Assembly (NCBI GenBank): GCA_024643405.1
Contig: JAHENA010000003.1
Location: forward strand, 30,249 to 94,248
Direction: 5' to 3'
DNA length: 64,000 nucleotides
DNA from: Flavobacteriales bacterium
GTDB taxonomy: Bacteria > Bacteroidota > Bacteroidia > Flavobacteriales > Flavobacteriaceae
In this document: positions 29,288-39,811 of the stretch, piece by piece
Layout of the letters: each line of letters begins with the position of its first letter
Position numbering within the stretch: position 1 is the first letter of the stretch
Position numbers and translations under genes: made by a program
Notes under the pieces: generated by a model
Seen by the model: the letters and a program-made list of their open reading frames with translations, nothing else
What the model was told of the DNA's origin: nothing
Databases searched by the model: none

Positions 29288-29347
29288 AATTATAATTTTT
29301 TATTGTTAGAGGTGTATCACCTTTAAATGTTACTTAAAATAAAAATC

Positions 29348-30052
29348 TTAACCAATATTTAACACATCATTCATTGTAAAGACACCTGTTTTACCCACAA
29401 TCCATTCCGCAGCAATAACGGCTCCAAGAGCAAATCCTTGCCTGTTATGAGCGACATGTTCAATAGTTATTGTATCTACTTCGCTTTGATAAGTGATGGT
29501 ATGGGTACCAGGAACGTCTTCAATTCGTTTAGCAGTAATATTGATTGTGTTTTCATTGCTCTCTTCAAGTTTCCATTGTTTGTAATTTGAATGTTCAGCA
29601 ATAATGTCATTTGCCAATGAAATGGCTGTGCCGCTAGGAGCATCTAATTTCTGCGTATGATGAATCTCCTCCAAACTTACTTTATATTGTTTAAGGTTTG
29701 TCATCATGCGTGCTAAAGTTTTATTTAGCTCAAAAAAAATATTCACACCCAAACTAAAATTTGAAGCATAAATAAAAGCGCCTTTTTTTTCTTTGCAAAG
29801 AGCAACGGCATTGTTATAATCTTCTAGCCATCCGGTGGTTCCTGAAATAACGGGTACCTGGTTATTTATACAGTTTGATATATTATTAAATGCTACTGTA
29901 GGAATACTGAAATCTATCGCAATGTCAGCCTTGGTAATGTCATAAACATGGTCATCTTTATCAACCTTAAGTACAATTTGGTGCCCGCGTTGTATTGCTA
30001 TTTGTTCAATGGTTTTACCCATTTTTCCGTAACCAAGTAATGCAATTTTCAT
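29348..30052 (-). CDS. dapB: 4-hydroxy-tetrahydrodipicolinate reductase
   Basis: The 234-residue enzyme makes tetrahydrodipicolinate for lysine and meso-diaminopimelate. The nucleotide-binding motif LLGYGKMGKTIE is at the N-terminus. VISGTTGW and ASNFSLGVNIFFEL are conserved. The active-site box is LEEIHHTQKLDAPSGTAISL (about 130-150) with the His pair and Lys. It is slightly short for the family (about 270), like other Bacteroidota forms. It starts three bases after the DUF5683 stop. Confidence 0.95.
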   Translation of the reverse strand: MKIALLGYGKMGKTIEQIAIQRGHQIVLKVDKDDHVYDITKADIAIDFSIPTVAFNNISNCINNQVPVISGTTGWLEDYNNAVALCKEKKGAFIYASNFSLGVNIFFELNKTLARMMTNLKQYKVSLEEIHHTQKLDAPSGTAISLANDIIAEHSNYKQWKLEESNENTINITAKRIEDVPGTHTITYQSEVDTITIEHVAHNRQGFALGAVIAAEWIVGKTGVFTMNDVLNIG

Positions 30053-30055
30053 TAT

Positions 30056-30634
30056 TTAAAATTTAAAATTTAGAGTTAATCCAACATCACTTTTAGCATC
30101 AAGTTCATTCACTTTAAAATGAGGTACTAAAGTTAAATTATCATTTACATTATATTGAAGAAGATGTGCATCCACATTAGCATCAATAATGTTTAGGGCA
30201 TATAAACCAATAGTTACTAATAGAGATATTTCTTTATTTTTTCTATAAAATTTTTGGGCACGTTGTAATCCATCTAAAGTGACTCTGTTAAAAAATTCAT
30301 CATCTTCAAAACCAGCAAGTCTTCTTTTATAGGCGTCCCTGTATCTGTTATATTCTTTATTATTGGAAACATAAAAATAAACACCAGTGCCTAATGCAGC
30401 ATAAACAATAGGTATTTTCCAATATTTCTTATTATATGCTTGACCTAAACCAGGTAATACCGCTGAATAAAAGGCAGCTTTTGCAGGAGATAATGGGTTA
30501 ATTGGGTCAGAAATTTCAGTTATTTTTTCAGTAGTTAATGTACTGCTTGGTGTTTCTTTTTCATCGTCTTGACCATAAATGGAAACACAGCAGAGAAAAC
30601 AAAATACATTAACTATGAAAAATTTATTTAGCAC
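30056..30634 (-). CDS. DUF5683 family protein
   Basis: The 192-residue protein has a signal peptide (FFIVNVFCFLCCVSIYGQ) and a DUF5683 core: PLSPAKAAFYSAVLPGLGQA, YNKKYWKIPIVYAALGTGVY and YRDAYKRRLAGFEDDEF. The start is a GTG at 30634; no ATG is available, and the start overlaps the parB end by 11 bases, so translation is probably coupled. It always seems to travel with parAB and dapB in flavobacteria. The function is unknown. Confidence 0.85.
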   Translation of the reverse strand: MLNKFFIVNVFCFLCCVSIYGQDDEKETPSSTLTTEKITEISDPINPLSPAKAAFYSAVLPGLGQAYNKKYWKIPIVYAALGTGVYFYVSNNKEYNRYRDAYKRRLAGFEDDEFFNRVTLDGLQRAQKFYRKNKEISLLVTIGLYALNIIDANVDAHLLQYNVNDNLTLVPHFKVNELDAKSDVGLTLNFKF

Positions 30635-31535
30635 CTTCCACTAATTTTTTGAGACGATTAAAATCTTCTTCGGAATGAAATGGAATAGAAATTTTTCCTT
30701 TGCCATTATTAGAAACTTTAACCTCTATTTTATGTCCAAAGTATTCAGAAAATTCTTTTATCCCCTCTTGAATGTAATTGGGTACTTTTGAAGTAGTTTC
30801 ACTTTTTGTGGTAATCTTAACTTTTTCAGAATTATTAATGTTTCTAACCAATTCTTCTGTTTCTCTCACGGAAAGTTTATTCGATAGAATATTTTCATAA
30901 ATATCAAGTTGCACAGATTGGTCTTCAATAGTAATTATAGCTCGGCCATGCCCCATAGAAATAAATCCATCGCGCATGCCTGTTTGAATAATGGGATCTA
31001 ACTTTAAAAGACGCAAATAGTTTGATATTGTTGAGCGTTTTTTGCCTACCCGTTCACTCATTTGTTCTTGAGTAAGCTTGATTTCTTCAATTAAACGCTC
31101 ATATGATAATGCAATTTCAATAGGATCTAAATCTTGGCGTTGTATGTTTTCAACCAAGGCCATTTCTAAAGATTCTTGGTCGTTTGCAATTCTGATATAA
31201 GAAGGAATGGTTTCTAAACCAATAAGTTTTGAGGCTCGGTAACGTCTCTCACCAGATACCAACTGATATTTATTAAATCCTGATTTTCTAACCGTAATTG
31301 GTTGAATAACACCAAGTTCTTTGATAGAGGAAGCTAATTCTCTTAACGTTTCTTCATTGAAATTAGTTCTGGGTTGAAAAGGGTTAACCTCAATAGAATC
31401 AATATCTAACTCCACTATATTACCAATTACCTTGTCAGCATTCTTATCTTGTACGGATTGAATGTCATTACTAGGATCTTTTAAAAGTGCTGATAAGCCT
31501 CTACCTAAAGCCTGTTTCTTAATTGCTTTAGCCAT
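30624..31535 (-). CDS. parB: Chromosome partitioning protein ParB
   Basis: The 303-residue DNA-binding CTPase binds parS sites and works with ParA. The N-terminus has KKQALGRGLSALL. The CTP-binding box includes VSGERRYRASKLIG and MALVENIQRQDLDPIE. The helix-turn-helix is LTQEQMSERVGKKRSTISNY. ISMGHGRAII follows. The gene is three bases from parA. No parS site was recognised in the window by eye. Confidence 0.95.
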   Translation of the reverse strand: MAKAIKKQALGRGLSALLKDPSNDIQSVQDKNADKVIGNIVELDIDSIEVNPFQPRTNFNEETLRELASSIKELGVIQPITVRKSGFNKYQLVSGERRYRASKLIGLETIPSYIRIANDQESLEMALVENIQRQDLDPIEIALSYERLIEEIKLTQEQMSERVGKKRSTISNYLRLLKLDPIIQTGMRDGFISMGHGRAIITIEDQSVQLDIYENILSNKLSVRETEELVRNINNSEKVKITTKSETTSKVPNYIQEGIKEFSEYFGHKIEVKVSNNGKGKISIPFHSEEDFNRLKKLVEGAK

Positions 31536-31538
31536 ATC

Positions 31539-32303
31539 TTAAGAGTTTTTATTGATAATTTCTTTCGCCAAACTTAAGTAATTTGTAGCACCTTTACTAC
31601 TGGCATCATATTTAATTATGTTTTCACCATAGCTTGGAGCTTCACTTAAGCGCACGTTTCGTTGTATAATGGTTTGAAAAACCATGTTGTTGAAATGTTT
31701 TTGAACTTCTTCAACTACTTGATTTGATAATCGTAATCTGGAGTCATACATGGTTAACAATAAACCTTCAATATCTAACTCAGGATTATGAATTTTTTGT
31801 ACACTTTTTATGGTATTTAAAAGTTTTCCTAAACCTTCTAAGGCAAAATACTCACATTGTATTGGAATAATAACGGCGTCCGCAGCTGTTAAAGCATTTA
31901 ATGTAAGCAGTCCTAAAGAAGGTGCACAGTCTATAATAATAAAATCATAGTCGTTCTTAATGTCAGCTAATGCTTTTTTTAGCATATATTCTCTTTCATC
32001 TTTATCAACTAGTTCAATTTCTATAGCGACTAGGTCTATATGTGAAGGAATAATATCTAAGTTCGGAGTATCAGTACTTATAATAGCTTCTTTTGCTGTA
32101 TTTGAATGTTCTAGAAGCTGATAAGTTCCTAATTCAACGGTGTCAACATTTATTCCTAATCCAGAAGTTGCATTTGCCTGAGGGTCAGCATCTATTAATA
32201 AAACTTTTTTTTCAAGAACGCCTAATGAGGCAGCTAAATTGATTGATGTTGTTGTTTTTCCTACACCACCTTTTTGGTTGGCAATTGCAATGATTTTACC
32301 CAT
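31539..32303 (-). CDS. parA: Chromosome partitioning ATPase ParA
   Basis: The 254-residue Walker-type ATPase has the deviant Walker A box IANQKGGVGKTTTSINLAAS (residues 7-26) with its signature Lys, the Walker A' LLIDADPQANAT, and Walker B DYDFIIIDCAPSLGLLTL. It lacks an N-terminal helix-turn-helix, so it is the Soj/chromosomal type. It heads the leftward string of parB, DUF5683, dapB, lepB, wbqC-like and DUF6122 genes, diverging from the M16 peptidase gene. Confidence 0.95.
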   Translation of the reverse strand: MGKIIAIANQKGGVGKTTTSINLAASLGVLEKKVLLIDADPQANATSGLGINVDTVELGTYQLLEHSNTAKEAIISTDTPNLDIIPSHIDLVAIEIELVDKDEREYMLKKALADIKNDYDFIIIDCAPSLGLLTLNALTAADAVIIPIQCEYFALEGLGKLLNTIKSVQKIHNPELDIEGLLLTMYDSRLRLSNQVVEEVQKHFNNMVFQTIIQRNVRLSEAPSYGENIIKYDASSKGATNYLSLAKEIINKNS

Positions 32304-32517
32304 TAATGATTTGGTTTTATGATTGGTAAAAATACAATTATTTATGAGGAATAAAAATCCAACTTGTTAACATTAAAGTTGTTTTTTCATCTTTTAAAAA
32401 CAGCGTTATTTAAAGTTTAAATTTTATAATCTAGAGCTAGGCATGTATGAGATTTCTATATTTAACAATAATTTAAGATTGTATTTTTTATATTTAAACA
32501 AATATTAAAAATATCAC

Positions 32518-35286
32518 ATGAAAAAATTCAACTTCATTTTAAAAATTTACTTAGCGTTATCCTTAATCTGTGCATGGTCATTTTCAGTGTCTGCACAAAT
32601 CAACAAAACTGCGAATGTTGAAGGGATTAATGAATACCTGTTAGATAATGGTTTAAAAGTATTATTGTTTCAAGATAATTCGGCACAAACCATAACAGTA
32701 AATATAACCTATCAAGTCGGTTCAAGGAATGAAGGATATGGAGAGAAAGGAATGGCTCATTTATTAGAGCATATGGTGTTTAAAGGCACACCTAATCATC
32801 CAAATATCCCTGAAGAATTATCTTCACATGGTGCCAGACCAAATGGAACAACGTGGTATGACCGCACTAATTATTTTGAAACTTTTAATGCCACTGATGA
32901 AAATTTAGATTGGGCTCTAGATTTAGAGGCTGATAGAATGGTGAATTCATACATCGCCAAAAAGGACTTAGAGTCTGAATTTACAGTTGTTAGAAATGAA
33001 TTTGAAAGTGGTGAAAACTCACCTTCAGGTGTTTTAATGGATAAAGTTATAAATGCTGCTTTTCTATGGCATAATTATGGAAATTCAACTATTGGAAACC
33101 GTTCAGATATTGAGCGAGTCCCAATTGATAATTTAAAAGCCTTTTACAAAAAATACTATCGCCCAGATAACGCAGTTTTAATGGTTACGGGTAAGTTTGA
33201 ACCAGAAAAAACATTGGGGCTTATTCAAAATAAGTTTGGTAGTATTAAAAATCCAGAAACACAGTTAAGAGATATTCCTACCATAGAGCCAGCTCAAGAT
33301 GGTGAAAAACGGGTGACCTTAAGTAGGGTTGGAGATTTACAAATAGTATCTGTACTGTATCATACACCGGCCGGATCTCATGAAGATTATGCAGCACTTC
33401 AAGTGGCAGAACAAATTCTTACTGATGAACCATCAGGCAGACTCTATAAAGCTTTGGTTAATGAGAAAAAAGCTTCCTCAATCTGGTCTTTTTCACCTTT
33501 TACTAAAGAACCTTCATTTATGTATATGAATGTTGATGTGCCTTCTGAAAAGTCATTGACTGATGCTGAATCAACCCTTTTAAACGTTCTGGATAATTTG
33601 TCAAAAAACCCTGTAACTGAAGATGAGTTAAATCGTGCAAAATCTAAACTTTTAAAACGATACGATCAGATTTCAAGAAATTCAGCTTATTTGGGAACCT
33701 ATATGAGTGAATTTATTGGCGCTGGAGATTGGAGATTATCTTTTATTCAACGTGATAGAGTAGAGAAAATGACGGTAGATAAAGTAAATGCTGCCATTCA
33801 AAGATATTTAATCAATACCAACAGAACTGTGGGGGAATTTATTCCTTCAAAAGCACCTATTCGAGTTGAGATTGAACATACTGCTGGATTGACTGAGCTA
33901 GTTACAAGTTACAAGGGAAAAGAAGGTTTTGGAGTTGGAGAAGTTTTTGATGTTGCTTATGACAATATTCAGAAACGATTAGATACTGGTGTCCTTCAAA
34001 ATAAACCAATTGAATATGGTTTTATTAAAAAAGATAATCGTGGCGAAACAGTAAGTTTGTCTTTTGCCATTAGAAATGGGACATTGGAGAATCTTATGAA
34101 CAACGGAATGGTAGCAAGTTACACTGCTAGAATGCTGAATAAAGGAACCAAAACTAAGTCTCGACAGGATATTGAAGATAAATTAAGTGCTATAAAATCG
34201 TCGGTTTATTTTAGTGGATCTGATGGAAGGTTAACTGCTAATATTACGAGTACCAAAGAGAATTTAAAAGAAGCTTTGATATTAATGACTGACATGATTA
34301 AGAACCCAGTTTTTGATTCGGAAGAATTAGATAAATTAAAAACCCAAAGTTTAGCAGGAATTGAAGAAAGTAAATCAGAACCTCAGTCTTTGGCTTCTAG
34401 ACAAATTGGATTAATCAATCAGAAATATGAAAAAGGACATCCCTTATATAATATGACTATTGACGAAGAAATTGAAGCAATTAAAGATGTTTCAGTTGAT
34501 GCTTTAAAGGATTACCATAAGAATTTTTATGGCATTTCAAATAGTGCAACATTAACAGCTATTGGAAATATAGAGGAGCATGAGTTAAAGAATTATTTTG
34601 AAAAGGAATTTGGTGATTTTAAATCTGATTTAGCATTCTCTCCAATTCAAAATAAGTTTACTGGAAATGTTCCTGCTAATCAAAAAATATTGACACCAGA
34701 TAAAAAGAATGCATTTACTTTAGGAACTTTATCCTTTGAATGCAGTCAAGAAGATGATGATTATGCTGCTTTACAAATAGCGGGAGAAATTTTTGGTGGT
34801 GGATTTTTAAATTCTAGAATTGCGTCCCGATTGCGCCAAAAAGATGGAGTAAGTTATGGCGCAGGAGGCGCTGTAAGAGTAGATAACGAAAAAGCTGACA
34901 AAAATTCTATGGCTTTTATTTATGCTATTTACGCTCCAGAAAATGCGGCTAAAGTTCAATTAGGTTTTAAAGAAGAAATAGCCCGTTTTATTGATGGTGG
35001 TATTACAGAAGAAGAACTTAAAAGTGCTGTAAATGGATGGGTTCAAGAGCAAAATGTATCAAGAGCTAAAGATAATGAGTTGCTTAGATTAATTAGTAAC
35101 AATATCTATTATGAAAGAGACATGATGTTTCAGAAGAAAATTGAAGATAAAGTTAGTAGTCTAAAGGTTGAGGATGTCAATAAAGCCATTAAAAAATACT
35201 TCAAATCATATGAAAATTGGACCGTAGTAAATGCTGGAGACTTTGAAAATTTTGAAATTAAAAATAGTGATAAAAAAGTAGATTGA
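32518..35286 (+). CDS. M16 family zinc metallopeptidase, two-domain
   Basis: The 922-residue protein has a signal peptide (to about residue 27, SVSAQ) and is periplasmic or secreted. The first half has the inverted zinc motif AHLLEHMVFKGT (HxxEH) near residue 81 and a distant Glu in a LESEFTVVRNEFE segment, so it is catalytically complete. The second half repeats the fold (SFAIRNGTLENLMNNGM, GGGFLNSRIASRLRQKDGVS) without HxxEH and forms the inactive half of the clam shell. It is monocistronic with a strong terminator. Confidence 0.94.
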   Translation: MKKFNFILKIYLALSLICAWSFSVSAQINKTANVEGINEYLLDNGLKVLLFQDNSAQTITVNITYQVGSRNEGYGEKGMAHLLEHMVFKGTPNHPNIPEELSSHGARPNGTTWYDRTNYFETFNATDENLDWALDLEADRMVNSYIAKKDLESEFTVVRNEFESGENSPSGVLMDKVINAAFLWHNYGNSTIGNRSDIERVPIDNLKAFYKKYYRPDNAVLMVTGKFEPEKTLGLIQNKFGSIKNPETQLRDIPTIEPAQDGEKRVTLSRVGDLQIVSVLYHTPAGSHEDYAALQVAEQILTDEPSGRLYKALVNEKKASSIWSFSPFTKEPSFMYMNVDVPSEKSLTDAESTLLNVLDNLSKNPVTEDELNRAKSKLLKRYDQISRNSAYLGTYMSEFIGAGDWRLSFIQRDRVEKMTVDKVNAAIQRYLINTNRTVGEFIPSKAPIRVEIEHTAGLTELVTSYKGKEGFGVGEVFDVAYDNIQKRLDTGVLQNKPIEYGFIKKDNRGETVSLSFAIRNGTLENLMNNGMVASYTARMLNKGTKTKSRQDIEDKLSAIKSSVYFSGSDGRLTANITSTKENLKEALILMTDMIKNPVFDSEELDKLKTQSLAGIEESKSEPQSLASRQIGLINQKYEKGHPLYNMTIDEEIEAIKDVSVDALKDYHKNFYGISNSATLTAIGNIEEHELKNYFEKEFGDFKSDLAFSPIQNKFTGNVPANQKILTPDKKNAFTLGTLSFECSQEDDDYAALQIAGEIFGGGFLNSRIASRLRQKDGVSYGAGGAVRVDNEKADKNSMAFIYAIYAPENAAKVQLGFKEEIARFIDGGITEEELKSAVNGWVQEQNVSRAKDNELLRLISNNIYYERDMMFQKKIEDKVSSLKVEDVNKAIKKYFKSYENWTVVNAGDFENFEIKNSDKKVD

Positions 35287-35308
35287 TTAAAGTACACCTA
35301 AACTCGAT

Positions 35309-35347
35309 AAAAAAGCCAGTTTGATGCATCAAACTGGCTTTTTTAGT
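35309..35347. terminator. Strong bidirectional terminator between M16 and mutB genes
   Basis: A perfect 36-base palindrome (35309-35344) with core GCCAGTTTGATG/CATCAAACTGGC, A-rich on the left and T-rich on the right. It serves convergent genes on both strands. Confidence 0.95.
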
Positions 35348-35353
35348 TTTTAA

Positions 35354-37477
35354 TTAATCTATCAAGATTTCTAGTATTTTAATGGCTGCATCACTAATTT
35401 TAGTTCCAGGGCCAAAAACAGCCACCGCTCCGGCATCAAATAAAAATTGGTAGTCTTGCTTTGGAATGACACCACCAACTATGACCATGATATCATCTCT
35501 GCCGTATTTTTTAAGTTCATTAATAACTTGTGGCACCAGCGTTTTATGGCCTGCAGCCAATGAAGAAACCCCTAAAATATGGACATCATTTTCTACAGCT
35601 TGTTTGGCAGCTTCTTGCGGCGTTTGGAATAACGGCCCAATATCAACATCAAAACCAACATCAGCATAACCTGTCGCGACTACTTTCGCACCACGGTCAT
35701 GACCATCTTGTCCCATCTTAGCAATCATAATACGAGGTCTTCTGCCTTCTTGTTCTGCAAAAACATCAGCAAGTGTTCTCGCTTTTTGAAAGGATGCATC
35801 GTCTTTTATTTCTTTACTATACACACCACTAAATGATTTAATTTGTGCTTTATACCTACCAAAAACAACTTCAAGGGCATCACTAATTTCGCCAAGGGTT
35901 GCCCTTTCTCTGGCTGCTACAATAGCTAAAGCTAATAAATTTTCGTTTCCTAAACGAGCCGCTTCGGTTAATTTTGCTAATGCAACATTTACTTTGTTAG
36001 TATTACGTATAGTCTTAATATTTTTAAGTCGCTCTATTTGTTGTGTTCTAACCGTTTGATTGTCTACTTCAAGGGTTTGTATGGGGTCTTCCTCTTCGAG
36101 TCTGTATTTGTTGACACCTACAATAATGTCTTGACTAGAATCTATTCTGGCTTGTTTTCTGGCAGCAGCTTCTTCAATGCGCATTTTAGGAATGCCCGCT
36201 TCGATGGCTTTTGTCATGCCCCCTAATTCTTCTACTTCTTCAAATAAGGACCAGGCTTTTTGAGCAATTTCATGCGTTAAGGTTTCTAAATAATAACTCC
36301 CAGCCCAAGGGTCAGCAGTTTTAGTAATTTTAGTTTCTTCTTGTAAATATATTTGAGTATTTCTTGCTATTCGTGCAGAAAAATCAGTTGGTAAAGCAAT
36401 CGCTTCATCTAAGGCATTAGTATGTAAACTTTGAGTGCCACCAAAAGCAGCCGCAGCGGCTTCAATACAAGTTCTTGAAACGTTATTAAACGGATCTTGT
36501 TCTGTTAAACTCCAGCCGCTGGTTTGACAATGGGTTCTAAGAATCAGAGATTTTTCATTTTTAGGATTAAATTGTTTCACAATTTTTGCCCAAAGCATGC
36601 GCGCTGCACGCATTTTGGCAATTTCCATGAAATGATTCATACCGATGGCCCAAAAGAAGGATAAGCGCGGTGCAAAAGTGTCAATATCCATCCCTGCATC
36701 AAGGCCTTTTCTAATATATTCTAAACCATCAGCAAGTGTATATGCTAATTCGATGTCACAAGTGGCACCAGCTTCTTGCATATGGTAACCAGAAATACTG
36801 ATGCTATTAAATTTTGGCATGTTTTTACTGGTATATTCAAAAATATCTGAAATAATTTTCATTGAAGGAGTTGGTGGATATATGTACGTGTTGCGAACCA
36901 TAAATTCCTTTAGAATATCATTTTGAATAGTACCTGATAAATCTTTTTGATTGACCCCTTGTTCCTCTGCTGCCACAATATAAAATGCCATAATTGGTAA
37001 AACGGCACCATTCATAGTCATAGAGACAGACATTTTATCTAGTGGAATTTGATCAAATAGAATTTTCATATCTTCAAGAGAATCAATAGCGACACCTGCT
37101 TTTCCAACATCACCAACAACGCGTTCATGATCACTATCATATCCTCTATGGGTTGCCAAATCAAAGGCTACAGATAATCCTTTCTGCCCAGCAGCTAAAT
37201 TTCTTCTGTAAAATGCATTACTATCTTCAGCAGTTGAAAATCCGGCGTATTGACGAATTGTCCAAGGTCTTTGAACATACATAGTGGCATAAGGGCCACG
37301 AAGAAATGGTGGAATTCCAGCTCCAAAATTTAAATGCTCAATGGGTTTTAGATCTTCAGGAGAATATGTGGACTTTAAATTTATAGTTTCGGCTGTTAAA
37401 AAAGTGTTTTGTGTTAAATGCTTTTGGTTTTCAGCTTGACGGTTTAAAGTAATATGTTGAAGATTTTTTCTTGACAT
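35354..37477 (-). CDS. mutB: Methylmalonyl-CoA mutase large subunit
   Basis: The 707-residue B12 enzyme interconverts methylmalonyl-CoA and succinyl-CoA. The TIM barrel shows [53 protein letters not shown] and [20 protein letters not shown]. The C-terminal cobalamin domain has [20 protein letters not shown] with the DxHxxG cobalt ligand (near residue 590) and [12 protein letters not shown]. The length is typical. The small subunit gene lies upstream, separated by an unrelated lipoprotein gene. Confidence 0.96.
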   Translation of the reverse strand: MSRKNLQHITLNRQAENQKHLTQNTFLTAETINLKSTYSPEDLKPIEHLNFGAGIPPFLRGPYATMYVQRPWTIRQYAGFSTAEDSNAFYRRNLAAGQKGLSVAFDLATHRGYDSDHERVVGDVGKAGVAIDSLEDMKILFDQIPLDKMSVSMTMNGAVLPIMAFYIVAAEEQGVNQKDLSGTIQNDILKEFMVRNTYIYPPTPSMKIISDIFEYTSKNMPKFNSISISGYHMQEAGATCDIELAYTLADGLEYIRKGLDAGMDIDTFAPRLSFFWAIGMNHFMEIAKMRAARMLWAKIVKQFNPKNEKSLILRTHCQTSGWSLTEQDPFNNVSRTCIEAAAAAFGGTQSLHTNALDEAIALPTDFSARIARNTQIYLQEETKITKTADPWAGSYYLETLTHEIAQKAWSLFEEVEELGGMTKAIEAGIPKMRIEEAAARKQARIDSSQDIIVGVNKYRLEEEDPIQTLEVDNQTVRTQQIERLKNIKTIRNTNKVNVALAKLTEAARLGNENLLALAIVAARERATLGEISDALEVVFGRYKAQIKSFSGVYSKEIKDDASFQKARTLADVFAEQEGRRPRIMIAKMGQDGHDRGAKVVATGYADVGFDVDIGPLFQTPQEAAKQAVENDVHILGVSSLAAGHKTLVPQVINELKKYGRDDIMVIVGGVIPKQDYQFLFDAGAVAVFGPGTKISDAAIKILEILID

Positions 37478-37493
37478 TTTTTAAAGCACTTGG

Positions 37494-38114
37494 TTAGTGG
37501 GTTATATTAAAATCTACTTTTTGTTTTTCTTTTTCAACTGATGAAAAATCGACATCAAAAAGTTTGGCATAAAACAAATCAAACGCGACATATGAGGCTA
37601 AATATTTATCGCTTAAAGTCGAACTGTAATTAGTAGACAATGGTGCGCCAAATAATTTAGGATTCATACTGTTTGTTGAAAGTAGAGCGTTTAGGGTCGT
37701 TTTTAAATCGGGATTAGTTATATTTTGGGCTATACAATCCATATATCCACTATTATAATTTAAATGACTGACTGTGTTATTAATATCCCACAGTTCTGAA
37801 TCATTTTTTAAAGCTTCAAATACTTTTAAGGTATGTTCCGAAACCATGTTTTTAAAATTAACTCTACTGTAAAGTGATAATCTGATAAACTGAGAATAGG
37901 CCAATAATAAACTTTTTTTGTCTTTACCATAAAAGTTTAAGATGTCATTTTCAAAACTATAAAGAGCTTCATTATATAATTTTGAGTTCAGATTTGCACA
38001 TTCTAAAGCAACTGGTTTATCTGCATATTCATATTCTGTAAACGCGTTTTCTTTTTTGCAGCTGGTTGCAAAACACAGAAAAAATAAAGTCATAAGAAAA
38101 ATTTTTGTTGTCAT
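37494..38114 (-). CDS. Lipoprotein of unknown function inside the mutase operon
   Basis: The 206-residue product has a lipoprotein signal (LFFLCFATSCKKEN, Cys near residue 19). The rest is mostly helical, with Cys residues in ALECANLNSKLY and GYMDCIAQN. No family is recognised. It begins one base after the small-subunit gene ends and stops 16 bases before the large-subunit gene, so it is within the operon. A folding or export role is not supported by any visible motif. The placement of an envelope lipoprotein between two subunit genes is unusual. Confidence 0.75.
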   Translation of the reverse strand: MTTKIFLMTLFFLCFATSCKKENAFTEYEYADKPVALECANLNSKLYNEALYSFENDILNFYGKDKKSLLLAYSQFIRLSLYSRVNFKNMVSEHTLKVFEALKNDSELWDINNTVSHLNYNSGYMDCIAQNITNPDLKTTLNALLSTNSMNPKLFGAPLSTNYSSTLSDKYLASYVAFDLFYAKLFDVDFSSVEKEKQKVDFNITH

Positions 38115-38115
38115 T

Positions 38116-39489
38116 TTAATCTTCTTTTTTTAATCGTTCTTGCTCTAGTTTTTCGGCTAATCTTTTTTGAATGATTGGTTCGAATAAGGTTTTTCTTTGA
38201 TTTGTTTTTATAAAAGGATAGAGTTCTAGTTCTTGCTTCATTTTATCCTTAGGATTTGGGTGTTTATTGCTTCCTAATAATATTTCTTTTCCGTCATCAA
38301 ACTGTCGTTGTTCTTTCGCTGCATTCTCTTTTATTTTTCGTTGGATAGTGCCGTCTTTAAGTTGGTTAAGAAAACCACCATTTTCTTCAATATTTTTAAA
38401 AAGTTCTAAAGATTTTTCCGTTATTTGATTTGTCAAACTTTCTATATAATAAGCCCCGTCAGATGGGTTATTTACTTTGTCAAAATAACTTTCATGTTTT
38501 AAAATTAATAACTGATTACGGGCTATTCGCTCCCCAAATTCATTGTCTTTATGATAAACGGCATCATATGCTAAATTACAAACAGTATCGGCGCCACCTA
38601 ATATAGCGCTCATACATTCGGTAGTAGTTCTTAGCATATTTGTATTGTAGTCATACAGTGTTTTATTACGCTTGGTAGGAGTAACTATAATATGACATTG
38701 CGTGTTAAAACCATATTCTAAAGCCAATGTATTCCACAAAATTCTTAATGCCTTCAGTTTTGCAATCTCAAAAAAATAATTAGTACCAACGGATACTTTG
38801 AAAAGTATTTTTATGGATAGTTTCTTATCTTTCTCCATAGTAGAATCAAAATGATTCAAGTACTCATTGGCTTGTGACAACCCATAAGCCAATTGTTGTA
38901 CCATATTCGCCCCTGCATTTTGAAATATAGACAGATCAATACTTAATGTGTTAATTTGATTTACTAATATTTCAAATTTCTGATGATCTTCTTGTAAGGA
39001 ACTAAACCAATTTCCGTTTTTCACTAGATTTCCAATAATGTCCACTTTAAAAAATATGTTTTCTTTATGTATAAGGTCTGGAAACTGAAGGAGGTATTTA
39101 TCTGAAAGGAATTGTAATTCAAAGTAAAGAAAGATTGATGTGGTATCAATATTTTTAATAAGAAGTGTCAGGGAAACAGTCTCATTAGGTATGATAAATT
39201 TGATGCTTTCAGCGCCTCTTTCAATAGCATTTATGGCCTTTCTATTTGATTTTAAGATATCGGCAACAAAGATGGACTGACAAATATGCCATTGCGTGGC
39301 TTTAGTGTTTGAAATGGCTGGAAAATCTTTAAACTCATCAGCATGATAAAATGGTTTAACGTGAATATCTTCATTGGTTTTCCATATAAGATTGTCATTA
39401 TAGTCAGCCCCATTTAAGTCAAATTGTATTTTTTGTTTCCACTGTTTGGATGTCACAGCTTCAAATTCACTAAATAATAATTTACTCAT
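38116..39489 (-). CDS. mutA: Methylmalonyl-CoA mutase small subunit
   Basis: The 457-residue protein is related to the barrel part of the large subunit: FFEIAKLKALRILWNTLALE, AYDAVYHKDNEFGERIARNQ, GAYYIESLTNQITEKSLELF and FLNQLKDGTIQRKIKENAAK. It lacks the C-terminal cobalamin domain and is catalytically inactive, as known for this subunit. It is shorter than actinobacterial MutA, as usual in Bacteroidota. Its start overlaps the DivIC-like gene by eight bases. Confidence 0.92.
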   Translation of the reverse strand: MSKLLFSEFEAVTSKQWKQKIQFDLNGADYNDNLIWKTNEDIHVKPFYHADEFKDFPAISNTKATQWHICQSIFVADILKSNRKAINAIERGAESIKFIIPNETVSLTLLIKNIDTTSIFLYFELQFLSDKYLLQFPDLIHKENIFFKVDIIGNLVKNGNWFSSLQEDHQKFEILVNQINTLSIDLSIFQNAGANMVQQLAYGLSQANEYLNHFDSTMEKDKKLSIKILFKVSVGTNYFFEIAKLKALRILWNTLALEYGFNTQCHIIVTPTKRNKTLYDYNTNMLRTTTECMSAILGGADTVCNLAYDAVYHKDNEFGERIARNQLLILKHESYFDKVNNPSDGAYYIESLTNQITEKSLELFKNIEENGGFLNQLKDGTIQRKIKENAAKEQRQFDDGKEILLGSNKHPNPKDKMKQELELYPFIKTNQRKTLFEPIIQKRLAEKLEQERLKKED

Positions 39490-39811
39490 TATCTTTTGTT
39501 TTTAAACTGTCTTCATATTCAATGATAAATATTTCTTCGCTGTCACGTTTCATATAATATTCTTCACGCGCAAATTTTTCAAGCCCTTCTTCTGTGCTTA
39601 GTTTTTTTATCGCTTTTTTGTCTTTTTCAATTTCTTTTTGATAATACTCCTTTTCGGTTTCCAAAGCATCAATATCTGAATTTAATTCATGATGAATGAG
39701 ATAGGAATTGGCATCAAAAAAAAGCATCCAAACTATAAAAACAAACAAAATAAGGATAAACACATTTTTGAACGGTTTTAAAAATCTGGATTTATATTTA
39801 AAAATCTGCAT
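39482..39811 (-). CDS. Septum formation initiator family protein, FtsB/DivIC-like
   Basis: This 109-residue bitopic protein has one membrane helix (FILILFVFIVWMLFF, about 17-31), then a coiled coil (LNSDIDALETEKEYYQKEIE) and a YYMKRDSEEIFIIE tail. This is the layout of FtsB/DivIC cell division proteins. The motif EGLEKFAREEYYMKRDSE is typical of the family. It lies one base after udk and overlaps mutA. Confidence 0.88.
   Translation of the reverse strand: MQIFKYKSRFLKPFKNVFILILFVFIVWMLFFDANSYLIHHELNSDIDALETEKEYYQKEIEKDKKAIKKLSTEEGLEKFAREEYYMKRDSEEIFIIEYEDSLKTKDNE

Noticed and set aside
35309-35344. Perfect 36-base palindrome considered as a regulator operator
   Set aside because: It lies between convergent gene ends, and its A/T-flanked GC stem is that of a bidirectional terminator.
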